DNA from: Secundilactobacillus collinoides DSM 20515 = JCM 1123
GTDB lineage: Bacteria > Bacillota > Bacilli > Lactobacillales > Lactobacillaceae
Direction of reading: 5' to 3'
Length of the DNA: 64,000 nucleotides
NCBI RefSeq assembly: GCF_001435975.1
Contig: NZ_AYYR01000106.1
Span: forward strand, 1 to 64,000
A program made the position numbers and the translations under genes. Below are positions 17,122 to 24,917 of the stretch, in pieces. The notes under the pieces are model-generated. The model was not told where the DNA came from. It was given only the letters and a program-made list of their open reading frames with translations, and ran no database searches. Each line of letters opens with the position of its first letter. The first letter of the stretch is position 1.

Positions 17122-17919
17122 CTAAGCAGAAACTGTTACATTAGAAGTTGCGGTGAAACCACCATCTTCAGTAGTTGCGGTGATAACAGCCGTCCCTGCT
17201 TTGACATACGTTACTTTACCAGTATTGTCTACTGCAGCTACAGTATCGTCTGATGAGCTAAATAAAACCCCCTGGTTAGTTGCCCCAGAAGGTTGAACAT
17301 TTGCTGTTAATTGATCATTTCCGCCAACTTTTCCTGATAATGTCGTTTTATCAAGCTTTACACCAGTAACTTTAGTTACGGCTGCGGCAACACTAACATG
17401 AGTTGTAGTGGTAATTTCATCATTAACGCCAGTCTGGAAAGTAATAGTTGAATTACCTGCTGACTTGAATGCAATAGTAAATGAGCCATCACCGTTTGGC
17501 GATACACTTGCAACCTTAGTATCGCCAGATACGGCACTTACTGACTTATCCGTTGCAGTTGCCGGTAATACAGTAGTAGTTACTTTAGTAGTTCCACCAA
17601 CTGTTCCTGTTACACTGGATTGATCGACGTTAATACTTGTAGGTGATACAAATGAATTTTCAGCGACTGCCTTGACAACTAGAATTGCTTCCGGTGGATT
17701 TGGACCACCGAATACTGCTTGGGCATGGAGATATACCAAGCTATCTGGATCAAAGTCGTCCCCAACTTCTTGAAGACTGTTATAGCGAGTTTGAGTAGCT
17801 TCGGTTGCGTCTGGATCTTCAATTAAATACTTTGGAATTTGATCGCCCAAGTCCTTAACTGGTGTTACAAGCTTAACGGTTGTATGCACTGGGCCAAGCG
17901 GTTCATTAGTAATAGGCAT
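17122..17919 (-). CDS. Sheath N-terminal domain fused to two Ig-like (BIG2-type) repeats (265 aa)
   Basis: Residues 1-90 look like a sheath start (TRYNSLQEVGDDFDPDS, YLHAQAVFGGPNPPEAILVV). After that come two BIG2-like units: about 95-180 (TSINVDQSSVTGTVGGTTKV, VSVAAAVTK) and about 185-264 (VTGVKLDKTTLSGKVGGNDQ, TVAAVDNTGKVTYVKAGTAV). Such repeats commonly decorate phage capsids and tails and may bind glycans. The gene ends 26 nt before the sheath C-terminal gene. A stand-alone N-terminal sheath subunit is unusual. Confidence 0.65.
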   Translation of the reverse strand: MPITNEPLGPVHTTVKLVTPVKDLGDQIPKYLIEDPDATEATQTRYNSLQEVGDDFDPDSLVYLHAQAVFGGPNPPEAILVVKAVAENSFVSPTSINVDQSSVTGTVGGTTKVTTTVLPATATDKSVSAVSGDTKVASVSPNGDGSFTIAFKSAGNSTITFQTGVNDEITTTTHVSVAAAVTKVTGVKLDKTTLSGKVGGNDQLTANVQPSGATNQGVLFSSSDDTVAAVDNTGKVTYVKAGTAVITATTEDGGFTATSNVTVSA

Positions 17920-17930
17920 TGTGTTTCCTC

Positions 17931-18419
17931 CTAATTTCTATTTATATTTTGGTTGTTATTATCAATCGATTCAATAGTTGGTTGATCTGATTCAAAGTTG
18001 CGTTCAACTCTAATTACCAAATCAAATCCATATTGCTGAATGGAATTGTTAATCCCAATAAAGCTGTTGTCTTGTGGATCTTCTACATCAACAATGATGA
18101 TTCCCTTTTGTTTCACCTGATAGTGAACCTCTGGGTCTCTCAAATTAGCTTGTAGGTTATCCATGAGGTCTAATCCACGTGATTCATTAGCCGTATGAAT
18201 GACAATAGACAGATGAGTGTCTACTGGTTCATGCATGGGATACATGTGCTGTACAGGCATCACGATACTCCCACGAGGATGCACAGTAATGAAGGGAAGT
18301 GATGGCTTATTTCCAATGGAGTAATCTTCAACAACGTGTTTTTCATCGAGGTTAGTTAAAGAACGGATCTCCTGAATCATTGTTGACAGTATTTCCTGCC
18401 AATTGATCGTTCGCTTCAT
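17931..18419 (-). CDS. Tail terminator / neck protein (162 aa)
   Basis: The pattern PFITVHPRGSIVMPVQHMYP, HLSIVIHTANESRGLDLMDN and FIGINNSIQQYGFDLVIRV fits phage neck or tail terminator proteins that cap the tube. It lies between the connectors and the sheath. The start overlaps the upstream gene by 68 nt; GGAGG lies 12 nt before the ATG. The last 25 residues are Asn/Asp-rich. Confidence 0.6.
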   Translation of the reverse strand: MKRTINWQEILSTMIQEIRSLTNLDEKHVVEDYSIGNKPSLPFITVHPRGSIVMPVQHMYPMHEPVDTHLSIVIHTANESRGLDLMDNLQANLRDPEVHYQVKQKGIIIVDVEDPQDNSFIGINNSIQQYGFDLVIRVERNFESDQPTIESIDNNNQNINRN

Positions 18420-18831
18420 TATCGCTTTGCGCCTCCTGACTGTTCGACCTTAGATAATAGATGCATGCATCCGAAATACCATAATATGGGTCTTGACCAA
18501 CGACTTGAAGATATTCCCACTGAGTATCATCATCACCATTTTTAATGGCAACGACGGTTCCCAAAGGAACATTTAGATGCATTGAATACCATTCGTGACT
18601 ATAATTGACACTTTTACCATCACCAGTAAGGATTATTTGGTTGGCATCGGTAGCGGCATTAGGACTAACTGGGGTTATCGGTTCACTATCGTCAATATAT
18701 GGTTGCTGACGAAAATCAGTTCTTAAGAAATCTCCCGTTAATGTTGCTCCACCGTCAGTATATGAGGTATTTTGATATATTCTAATCGGAATACCATAAC
18801 GTTTGATCAAACTCTTTTTACTGAATTTCAT
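18352..18831 (-). CDS. Head-tail connector / neck protein (159 aa)
   Basis: Its position in the connector group and its beta-rich middle (YSHEWYSMHLNVPLGTVVAI, EYLQVVGQDPYYG) suggest a stopper or adaptor. I do not recognise a specific family. The C-terminal ~30 residues are Asn/Asp-rich and overlap the next gene by 68 nt, so this tail is probably disordered. Confidence 0.5.
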   Translation of the reverse strand: MKFSKKSLIKRYGIPIRIYQNTSYTDGGATLTGDFLRTDFRQQPYIDDSEPITPVSPNAATDANQIILTGDGKSVNYSHEWYSMHLNVPLGTVVAIKNGDDDTQWEYLQVVGQDPYYGISDACIYYLRSNSQEAQSDNEANDQLAGNTVNNDSGDPFFN

Positions 18832-19376
18832 ATTTCTATCACCTTCACACCAATTGACTTGTGGAGTGCGCCTGTATCCACTAGAGGATCGTCTTTTCCC
18901 TTATTTTCAATAGTTAAAGCAGCATTGTGGGGACTAGTTTTAAGAACTATTTCATCTTTAATGCGCTGCTCTATCAGTAATCCTACAGCTTCATATAGTT
19001 CTCGTGCTGTCATATCACCACTCATGATGCCAGCTAATCCGTCCTCGACACATGAAACAATTTTGTGCATCCCTAGATCAACTCCATCACGTAAAAATGA
19101 ACGTTCTGGTATTTTGACGTGCTTAAGCTTGTAAAATGTACCATCCCTCATTGGCACAATTAAATATGGACCATTCTTGGGATATATTTCAGCGCCAAAC
19201 TCGTTAACCGTAGCAATCATCTGCATAAATGCTAACGACTTATTACCCACGGGCTTCATTACACCAACTTCAACCATATAATGATTCAATTTCCTAAACT
19301 CTTCCTTGATTTCAGGGAATCGATTGTCATCTGAGAATAAATCATCCAAGTTTAGTCCTCCAACCTGAATATCCAT
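18828..19376 (-). CDS. HK97 gp10-like / virion morphogenesis protein (182 aa)
   Basis: The segment VPMRDGTFYKLKHVKIPERS FLRDG, followed by VDTGALHKSIGVKV at the C-terminus, is typical of gp10/minor tail-completion proteins in head-tail joining modules. The start overlaps the connector gene by 35 nt; the stop overlaps the next start by 4 nt. Confidence 0.6.
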   Translation of the reverse strand: MDIQVGGLNLDDLFSDDNRFPEIKEEFRKLNHYMVEVGVMKPVGNKSLAFMQMIATVNEFGAEIYPKNGPYLIVPMRDGTFYKLKHVKIPERSFLRDGVDLGMHKIVSCVEDGLAGIMSGDMTARELYEAVGLLIEQRIKDEIVLKTSPHNAALTIENKGKDDPLVDTGALHKSIGVKVIEI

Positions 19377-19686
19377 ACCGGATCAGGAAATCATTTAATA
19401 ATTCTTCCCATTGGTTAACTGCATTCCCGTTATATTGGGTGTGTAAATCTTTGAAGTTATCCACTAGAATTCCCTTTCCAAGGTCAGAATTAATCCAGAT
19501 AAGCGATAACATCTTCATTTCCATAATTTGGTTCCAAACGAACTTGTCATTAATGGGAATATTCAATGGTTTAATCAATCCATAAGCAATTGGCAGTAAG
19601 CTATTAAGAATATCATCACTTAGTTCAACGTCAGATAAGGATTTGACACTGGCAATAACGTCATTTTGGTCGAACGGATAATCCAT
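19342..19686 (-). CDS. Head-tail connector, gp6/YqbG-like (114 aa)
   Basis: This is a small, mainly helical protein (FDQNDVIASVKSLSDVELS, LLPIAYGLIKPLNIP). It is encoded after the capsid gene, the usual place of gp6/gp15-type adaptor proteins that dock on the portal. The family is inferred from size, helix pattern and order. Confidence 0.55.
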   Translation of the reverse strand: MDYPFDQNDVIASVKSLSDVELSDDILNSLLPIAYGLIKPLNIPINDKFVWNQIMEMKMLSLIWINSDLGKGILVDNFKDLHTQYNGNAVNQWEELLNDFLIRYGYSGWRTKLG

Positions 19687-19697
19687 GTGATCACCTT

Positions 19698-19901
19698 CTA
19701 CTTAGCACCTTTTGAAATAATAAGTTTCTTTCCTGGCTTTAAATCTTCTTGTGGATACATCCGGTTAAGGTTGGCAAGCATACGTGTTGAGGTGCTGTTA
19801 GCCGTAGCAACTGCCCACAATTCGTCTCCTTCTTGAACAATGTAATAAACATTGCCATTTTCGGAGAAGTTCTTTGATGTATCAATTTGATCTGGAAACA
19901 T
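19698..19901 (-). CDS. Small LysM-domain protein in the head module (67 aa)
   Basis: Residues ~19-65 fit one LysM unit: YYIVQEGDELWAVATANST, then NLNRMYPQEDLKPGKKL. LysM binds N-acetylglucosamine polymers. In most related phages this slot holds a small HeH/LEM or Rho-N-like protein, so a LysM here is unexpected. It may decorate the capsid or be a cytoplasmic protein using the fold otherwise. Confidence 0.65.
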   Translation of the reverse strand: MFPDQIDTSKNFSENGNVYYIVQEGDELWAVATANSTSTRMLANLNRMYPQEDLKPGKKLIISKGAK

Positions 19902-19915
19902 GTAAATTCCTCCTT

Positions 19916-20953
19916 TTAAGCCGCCGTTGTAACGTCAAGAATAAACACTTGTTTAGCAACGGTAATTGTTGGCACAAATTTTTCATCGACAATGGTCTTG
20001 ACAGTCACTGGATCTGAGGAAGCACTAGTTGAAAGAGAAACACCAGTATCAAAAATAGATACAGTCGTTCCTGAAACTGGAACACTTTCTTCCGGTGTTT
20101 CAACAAAATTCATTTGACCAACCGGATCATTGGCAGTCCCTGGTAAGAAAATAATCTTGCCATCTGGAATGAACTTTTCAAATGTACCGTTGTTATTCCA
20201 TCCTTTATCATAAACAACTACCTGTAATCCTAGGAACGCTGAGAACCATTGCTCAACAACAGGCTGAGTAAGAATGCTTCCCTGTGGTGATACCGTCCCA
20301 GAAAAAATGGTGTTTTTTAGTGCGGCATTGTGCATCAAAATATACATAGTCTTTGAATTCATTAAGGCTCGAGTTAAAGCCGTACCAACTTTTTGCGAGG
20401 CAGTATCCTTAACACTACTGATGTCATCATATGGATTAGATGAATCATCAGTCCATACTTTAGCAACTGTCATATTCTGGAATGACTCATAGCCAAAGTC
20501 TGCCAGTTGATTACCCAGAAGTAGCTTGCCGTTCAAAAGTGCTTGGACAGCGTAATACTCGCGAGTAAACCGAGCACGTAAAAGTAAATTTGCTTGATCA
20601 TCATACAGTTTCTTAGTGATGGTCAAAACCAAATTTTCGTCATTAGATGCAATGGCATTATTCAAATCCTTAAAATCGTACTCATTAAGGTTCAACTTGT
20701 TTTTAAATTTGTAAGTTGGCAATGTGCCAGTTTGAAGTGAGCCACGTTCAACAGGCAATGCTGCTGAATCTTCTTTGGTTAAATCAAGTGGTGCCGGATA
20801 TAGATCTTGGCCGTTGATTAATTTAACATTATCGGCCTGCTGTTTAGTGGGGGTAAATAAAGCTTCCATCAAATAGGGAGCTGTGTATTGCGGATTAGTG
20901 TTCCAATAGCCCTGCAGGTAATTGGAAGTTAGTAAATCAAATGCAGTTGCCAC
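19916..20953 (-). CDS. Major capsid protein (gpE-type, 345 aa)
   Basis: Length and motifs match the lambda gpE-like capsid family: N-terminal FDLLTSNYLQGYWNTN, ARFTREYYAVQALLNGKLLL, then TMYILMHNAALKNTIFSG and GWNNNGTFEKFIPDGKII. It follows the scaffold and decoration genes. A conventional AGGAG site precedes the start. Confidence 0.85.
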   Translation of the reverse strand: MATAFDLLTSNYLQGYWNTNPQYTAPYLMEALFTPTKQQADNVKLINGQDLYPAPLDLTKEDSAALPVERGSLQTGTLPTYKFKNKLNLNEYDFKDLNNAIASNDENLVLTITKKLYDDQANLLLRARFTREYYAVQALLNGKLLLGNQLADFGYESFQNMTVAKVWTDDSSNPYDDISSVKDTASQKVGTALTRALMNSKTMYILMHNAALKNTIFSGTVSPQGSILTQPVVEQWFSAFLGLQVVVYDKGWNNNGTFEKFIPDGKIIFLPGTANDPVGQMNFVETPEESVPVSGTTVSIFDTGVSLSTSASSDPVTVKTIVDEKFVPTITVAKQVFILDVTTAA

Positions 20954-20967
20954 GATATAACATCTCC

Positions 20968-21360
20968 TTATCGATTAATTAATTTAACGCCGGATGTCTT
21001 ACCAGCGACCGCCTGTAATGCGGCTACAACAGTGCTATCAAGTAATTTCTGGCGCAAATAAACATTTTCAAACCAAATTGTTACGTCTGCGTCTCCTGCA
21101 GTAACATCTGTATCTGCAGCAACAACGCCCGCAAACACTTGTCCTTCCGCACCCGTAAATTCTGATAATTTGGTAACGCCTGCGGATTGATCGGCACTTA
21201 GCCAGTCAACTGCCGCACCAACTGGAGTACCTTGTAAAATAACTTTCTTACCATTGGAACCAGCAGTAACAGTTGAACTGTCAATTGTTCCTGGTAAGCC
21301 AACAGTTAAATCTTGCCGAACTCTTGGATCAGAGTTGGCAAAGTATTGTGTATCAGCCAT
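20968..21360 (-). CDS. Capsid decoration / head-fibre-like protein (130 aa)
   Basis: It is small, Gly/Ala/Val-rich and beta-rich (SNGKKVILQGTPVGAAVDW, GQVFAGVVAADTDVTAGDAD). It lies between scaffold and capsid genes, the usual place of gpD-type stabilisers. The identification is mainly by position. Confidence 0.6.
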   Translation of the reverse strand: MADTQYFANSDPRVRQDLTVGLPGTIDSSTVTAGSNGKKVILQGTPVGAAVDWLSADQSAGVTKLSEFTGAEGQVFAGVVAADTDVTAGDADVTIWFENVYLRQKLLDSTVVAALQAVAGKTSGVKLINR

Positions 21361-21380
21361 AGGTTACATCTCCTATTTTT

Positions 21381-22202
21381 TTATTTATCAAAGAATTTTC
21401 CTTTAAATCTATCTGGATCTCCCAGCGTTTTTTTAGCAACTAATTCGCCAAAACTAGGAGCAGCATTATTTTGCTGTGTATTACTATTTGGAATTTGATT
21501 ATTTTTAAACATGTTTTTCTTGGTAATCTTAACTACTCGATCAAGCATTGACTTGAAGTTGTCAACATTGTGCTTAGTTGTGTCAGGATCGTCACTAACC
21601 AGTGTGTCAACATCCTCGTTGGTAAATTGATACCCAGTATCTTTAAGCTGGTTAAGCACTTCACTGCGCATATCTGATCGATTCTTTTCAGCTTTAAGCT
21701 GCTTGTTTTCTTCAAGGATTTCATTGATTTTCTCTTGCTGTTTTTCATCGTCAGTCATTTGGGCGTACTTTTCGGCACTACTCTTGCCGACCTTTTTTCC
21801 TTCTTCAATGCCTTTTTTATGAGCACGGAACTCACGATCTTTCAACATTTTGTTAACTTCCGCTTGGGTAAAAGTCTTGTCATTGCTACTGTTATCGCCA
21901 TTATTATCATCAGTGTTGTCATTTGACGATGTGTCATCATTATCTGCTTGATCACTATTACCATTAGTATTTTGATTGTTTTGATTCTGATTGGCATTAT
22001 TGGTGACAGTGTCGACAAGCTTCTTAATAAAGTCTTGAGATGGTTGGCCGTTTTGATTACCAGAATTTGTTGCGGTGTTGTTGTTGGCATTCTGGCCACC
22101 TTCGCCACTTTCTCCACCTTGTGCACCAGGTTGGGATTGGCTACCTTCTTGGCCGGCGTCAGCAAAATACTGCAAATTCATGTTTAATTTATCTGATTCC
22201 AT
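21381..22202 (-). CDS. Scaffolding protein, DUF4355-type (273 aa)
   Basis: The N-terminal ~105 residues are a low-complexity Gly/Asn/Gln/Asp linker (GGQNANNNTATNSGNQNG). A charged coiled coil follows (AEVNKMLKDREFRAHKKGIE, KINEILEENKQLKAEKNR), then a C-terminal helical end (SFGELVAKKTLGDPDRFKG). This arrangement is typical of DUF4355 scaffolds that shape the procapsid. Confidence 0.8.
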   Translation of the reverse strand: MESDKLNMNLQYFADAGQEGSQSQPGAQGGESGEGGQNANNNTATNSGNQNGQPSQDFIKKLVDTVTNNANQNQNNQNTNGNSDQADNDDTSSNDNTDDNNGDNSSNDKTFTQAEVNKMLKDREFRAHKKGIEEGKKVGKSSAEKYAQMTDDEKQQEKINEILEENKQLKAEKNRSDMRSEVLNQLKDTGYQFTNEDVDTLVSDDPDTTKHNVDNFKSMLDRVVKITKKNMFKNNQIPNSNTQQNNAAPSFGELVAKKTLGDPDRFKGKFFDK

Positions 22203-22276
22203 GTGTTACCTCCGTTTATAGCCTGTCGGCTGTTAATTCCTTGCGCAGTTTAATGTCTTAAGCATGTTTGGGACAA

Positions 22277-22306
22277 AGTGAAAAGCAATGAGATTCGCTC
22301 ACTGCT
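22277..22306 (-). terminator. Weak hairpin terminator or processing site before the capsid operon
   Basis: On the minus strand AGCAGTGAG-CGAAT-CTCATTGCT forms a 9-bp stem followed by TTTC. It sits in the 154-nt gap between minor head and scaffold genes. The U-tract is short, so it may tune rather than stop transcription. Confidence 0.35.
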
Positions 22307-22356
22307 CATCCTTGTTTTATTTCTCTTGAAAACCATCTGGGGTTGCGATTAGATTC

Positions 22357-23310
22357 TCATAACGAAACGTGTGCTATTTTGGTGCAACGACAGTTAGGAT
22401 GGGAGTCATCAGGGATGCTTGGAGAGTTTGCATCATTAACAGCATACGGGCCATCATCAGCGATCTCCTCGCATTTATCACACGCTCCTGGTTGAGTTAC
22501 CCAATCGAAATACGCGATTCCCTGCGAACGAAACACTGTCATAGTGGCACGATCAAGCACTCGAGCCCATTCAGTAACAATCAGTCGTTTAACATACGCA
22601 TTATTAGTTTCAACCATCCCAGTAACTGTATGCGGTTTGGCGGTGCGAATACTCGGAAAAAGTTGACGAACATCAGATTGTTTTAATCCAGTTCGCAATG
22701 ATTTAGCCACTAACGATTGAACATTATTAACCAAATCATCATTGTAGAGCCAAAGATTGTCACTCCACTGACTGCCATCAATTGTCTTATTGATAATCTT
22801 CTCAGAGTTACGCAGAATCTCTCGTTTAGGAATAGCCATTCTTTTGACAGTATCGGCACCGACTTTCCTGGCTAACCGATTGTTATTAAATTGGCGACTA
22901 ACATCGCGCTTAAAATCACTATTCAATGTTTGATTAAGCAATTTGATTGTAGCGATTGTTGCTCCAGCGATGCTAAAACCAATTAAGGAATTTAATGTGT
23001 GATATCGATCAATCGGGGCATTTCTGGTATATTCTTTAGATCGATTTTGAGGCTGTGAATCATCAGTTATCCGCGCGTTGGCTTTAAAATGAAGCAGACG
23101 ACGCCTGTCAGCATCGGAATCGCGCTTCAAAAGCTCAACATATTTTAGCAATCCGTCCACCCCATATTCAGCAATAAAAAAATTAAGATGATCTTCAATC
23201 TCTTGCAATGCTAACTGATAATAGTCATGCGATTGTCCACAAACTTTTAGATCATCCTTCAACAACTTAGCAATATACTTCTTCTCTTGAGCTTCACTAA
23301 TCGGCTTCAT
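22357..23310 (-). CDS. Minor head protein (Mu F / SPP1 gp7-like, 317 aa)
   Basis: The C-terminal domain carries the phage head morphogenesis signature: TEWARVLDRATMTVFRSQG, then PGACDKCEEIADDGPY and SHPNCRC. The cysteines in CDKC and CRC probably bind zinc. It directly follows the portal gene with overlapping ends, as in SPP1-type heads. Confidence 0.85.
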   Translation of the reverse strand: MKPISEAQEKKYIAKLLKDDLKVCGQSHDYYQLALQEIEDHLNFFIAEYGVDGLLKYVELLKRDSDADRRRLLHFKANARITDDSQPQNRSKEYTRNAPIDRYHTLNSLIGFSIAGATIATIKLLNQTLNSDFKRDVSRQFNNNRLARKVGADTVKRMAIPKREILRNSEKIINKTIDGSQWSDNLWLYNDDLVNNVQSLVAKSLRTGLKQSDVRQLFPSIRTAKPHTVTGMVETNNAYVKRLIVTEWARVLDRATMTVFRSQGIAYFDWVTQPGACDKCEEIADDGPYAVNDANSPSIPDDSHPNCRCTKIAHVSL

Positions 23311-24914
23311 TAATCATCACCTTTAGTCTGTGAAGTATCATTCTGGCTGTTATTACTATCACTATATGGATCCGGCATTCGTTTCTTGTTCTGCTCAGCC
23401 TCTTCATCTTGCTCAGCCGAAATCTTCTGCATTTCTTTCTTCGCATCTGGAACGTTTGAAAGTGACGCAATGGCTGTCTCACGTGAGGTAGTTGATTGTA
23501 ACTCATTTGCTGTTTGAGCCTCCGCCAACAAATTATGCGGAATGGTGAAGTTAAACGTATACTCCAAATTATCGACATCATTAACGTCAATTCCTTGAGC
23601 TTGTAATGCACATGCCCAAATTTGCGTAAGGGCTTTTTTCATCTTGATTTCTTTGTTCAGCGCTTTGATTTTCATGGAGTGAATTTTAAAATCAAGTGCT
23701 TGTGCGGCCGATGTACTGAAATCGATATTGTCTAAATTCGGAATCTGTGCGACCTGATAAATAAAGTCAGTATCATGCTGAATCTGGTTCTCTTGTAATT
23801 GATCCCCAGTTGGTTTTTCCATAAATTCAGCATCAGGAGTTGGTAAAGCTCTCGACTCATCTGAATTTGCCCATGCTTTATCCAAAAATAGGTTGAGTAC
23901 CCTGGATTGCTTAATATCATCAATTTGTTCATCAGATAATTCAGAATTAATCACTTTCAAAACACTAGCCGCAAACGAATCCGAATCGTTGGCCTTGGCA
24001 CTCATGGCGCTATCTAAATCATCGACCAGGCTAATCAGATCATCAAACACGCCGATCCGTTCCTCGTTATCCATAATTTCTGCCATTGGTAGTTGATCAA
24101 ATGGGTGTGCTAACTGATCATCCACTCCGGTGTCTGGATCAGGCTTTTCGTCAAAGGTTAATGAATCGTTAGCGGTAGCTGAATTGCTGAACGGCACGGT
24201 ATCATTGACCTCAATTAATTGCCCATGTAAAGACTCATTGCCTTTATTGTCTGGATAGTAACTATAGGTCACGCCAAATAGCGGCTTATCTCGAATTGTG
24301 TTGTCATAAACCATAAACGTATTGAGAGGATCCAGGAAAGTGATATAGGGATAGGCCTTTTCGTCAGTGTATAGATACAGATAAGCGCGCCCATACACGC
24401 TTGACCATTTAGAAGCTTCCGTAAACACATCGTCCAAGACTTGATGTTTAGTCATTGCCGTGATCAAGTCATTAACTTTGTTGCTCTCCGCGGTTCCTTC
24501 ATCAGATGGATCCTGATAAGCAATGTCAATTGGCGTGCCGATAAAATAACCGTTGAAAGAATCAACCAGTTTCTTGGGCATGTTCACGATGCGCCGATTA
24601 TCTGGATCTCCATGAGGCGTTGGTTTGCGATTAAGAATGTTGATATGTCGGCCTTTGTAATATTGGCGCTTCATAACGTAGGTTGGCATCAGCTTTGTTC
24701 GATGCAGATTAATCATGTTAAACAAATCGATGGGATTGTCCTTGATATTTTGACTAGCGGAATAATGAAAGACGTCGTTATCATCAAGATAAGCACTGCC
24801 TGACAGATTAATGGTCTCGTCGTTCTTCCACCCCAAGTTCGAGGCATCCCGCCCGGAAATAAACGTATCTTGAATATTAGGATATTCTTTTTGTAAAATT
24901 TCACTAATTTTCAT
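23310..24914 (-). CDS. Portal protein (SPP1 gp6-like, 534 aa)
   Basis: Length and order (terminase, portal, minor head) and motifs such as NRRIVNMPKKLVDSFNGYF, GRAYLYLYTDEKAYPYI and FDDLISLVDDLDSAMSAKAN match the SPP1 gp6-type portal family. The C-terminal ~40 residues are hydrophilic (EQDEEAEQNKKRMPDP). The dodecameric portal forms the DNA channel and packaging motor base. Confidence 0.88.
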   Translation of the reverse strand: MKISEILQKEYPNIQDTFISGRDASNLGWKNDETINLSGSAYLDDNDVFHYSASQNIKDNPIDLFNMINLHRTKLMPTYVMKRQYYKGRHINILNRKPTPHGDPDNRRIVNMPKKLVDSFNGYFIGTPIDIAYQDPSDEGTAESNKVNDLITAMTKHQVLDDVFTEASKWSSVYGRAYLYLYTDEKAYPYITFLDPLNTFMVYDNTIRDKPLFGVTYSYYPDNKGNESLHGQLIEVNDTVPFSNSATANDSLTFDEKPDPDTGVDDQLAHPFDQLPMAEIMDNEERIGVFDDLISLVDDLDSAMSAKANDSDSFAASVLKVINSELSDEQIDDIKQSRVLNLFLDKAWANSDESRALPTPDAEFMEKPTGDQLQENQIQHDTDFIYQVAQIPNLDNIDFSTSAAQALDFKIHSMKIKALNKEIKMKKALTQIWACALQAQGIDVNDVDNLEYTFNFTIPHNLLAEAQTANELQSTTSRETAIASLSNVPDAKKEMQKISAEQDEEAEQNKKRMPDPYSDSNNSQNDTSQTKGDD

Positions 24915-24917
24915 TAA

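Noticed and set aside
22203-22356. Promoter for capsid genes
   Set aside because: Only a weak TTGTCC/TTAAAC pair could be found at 17-nt spacing; not convincing.
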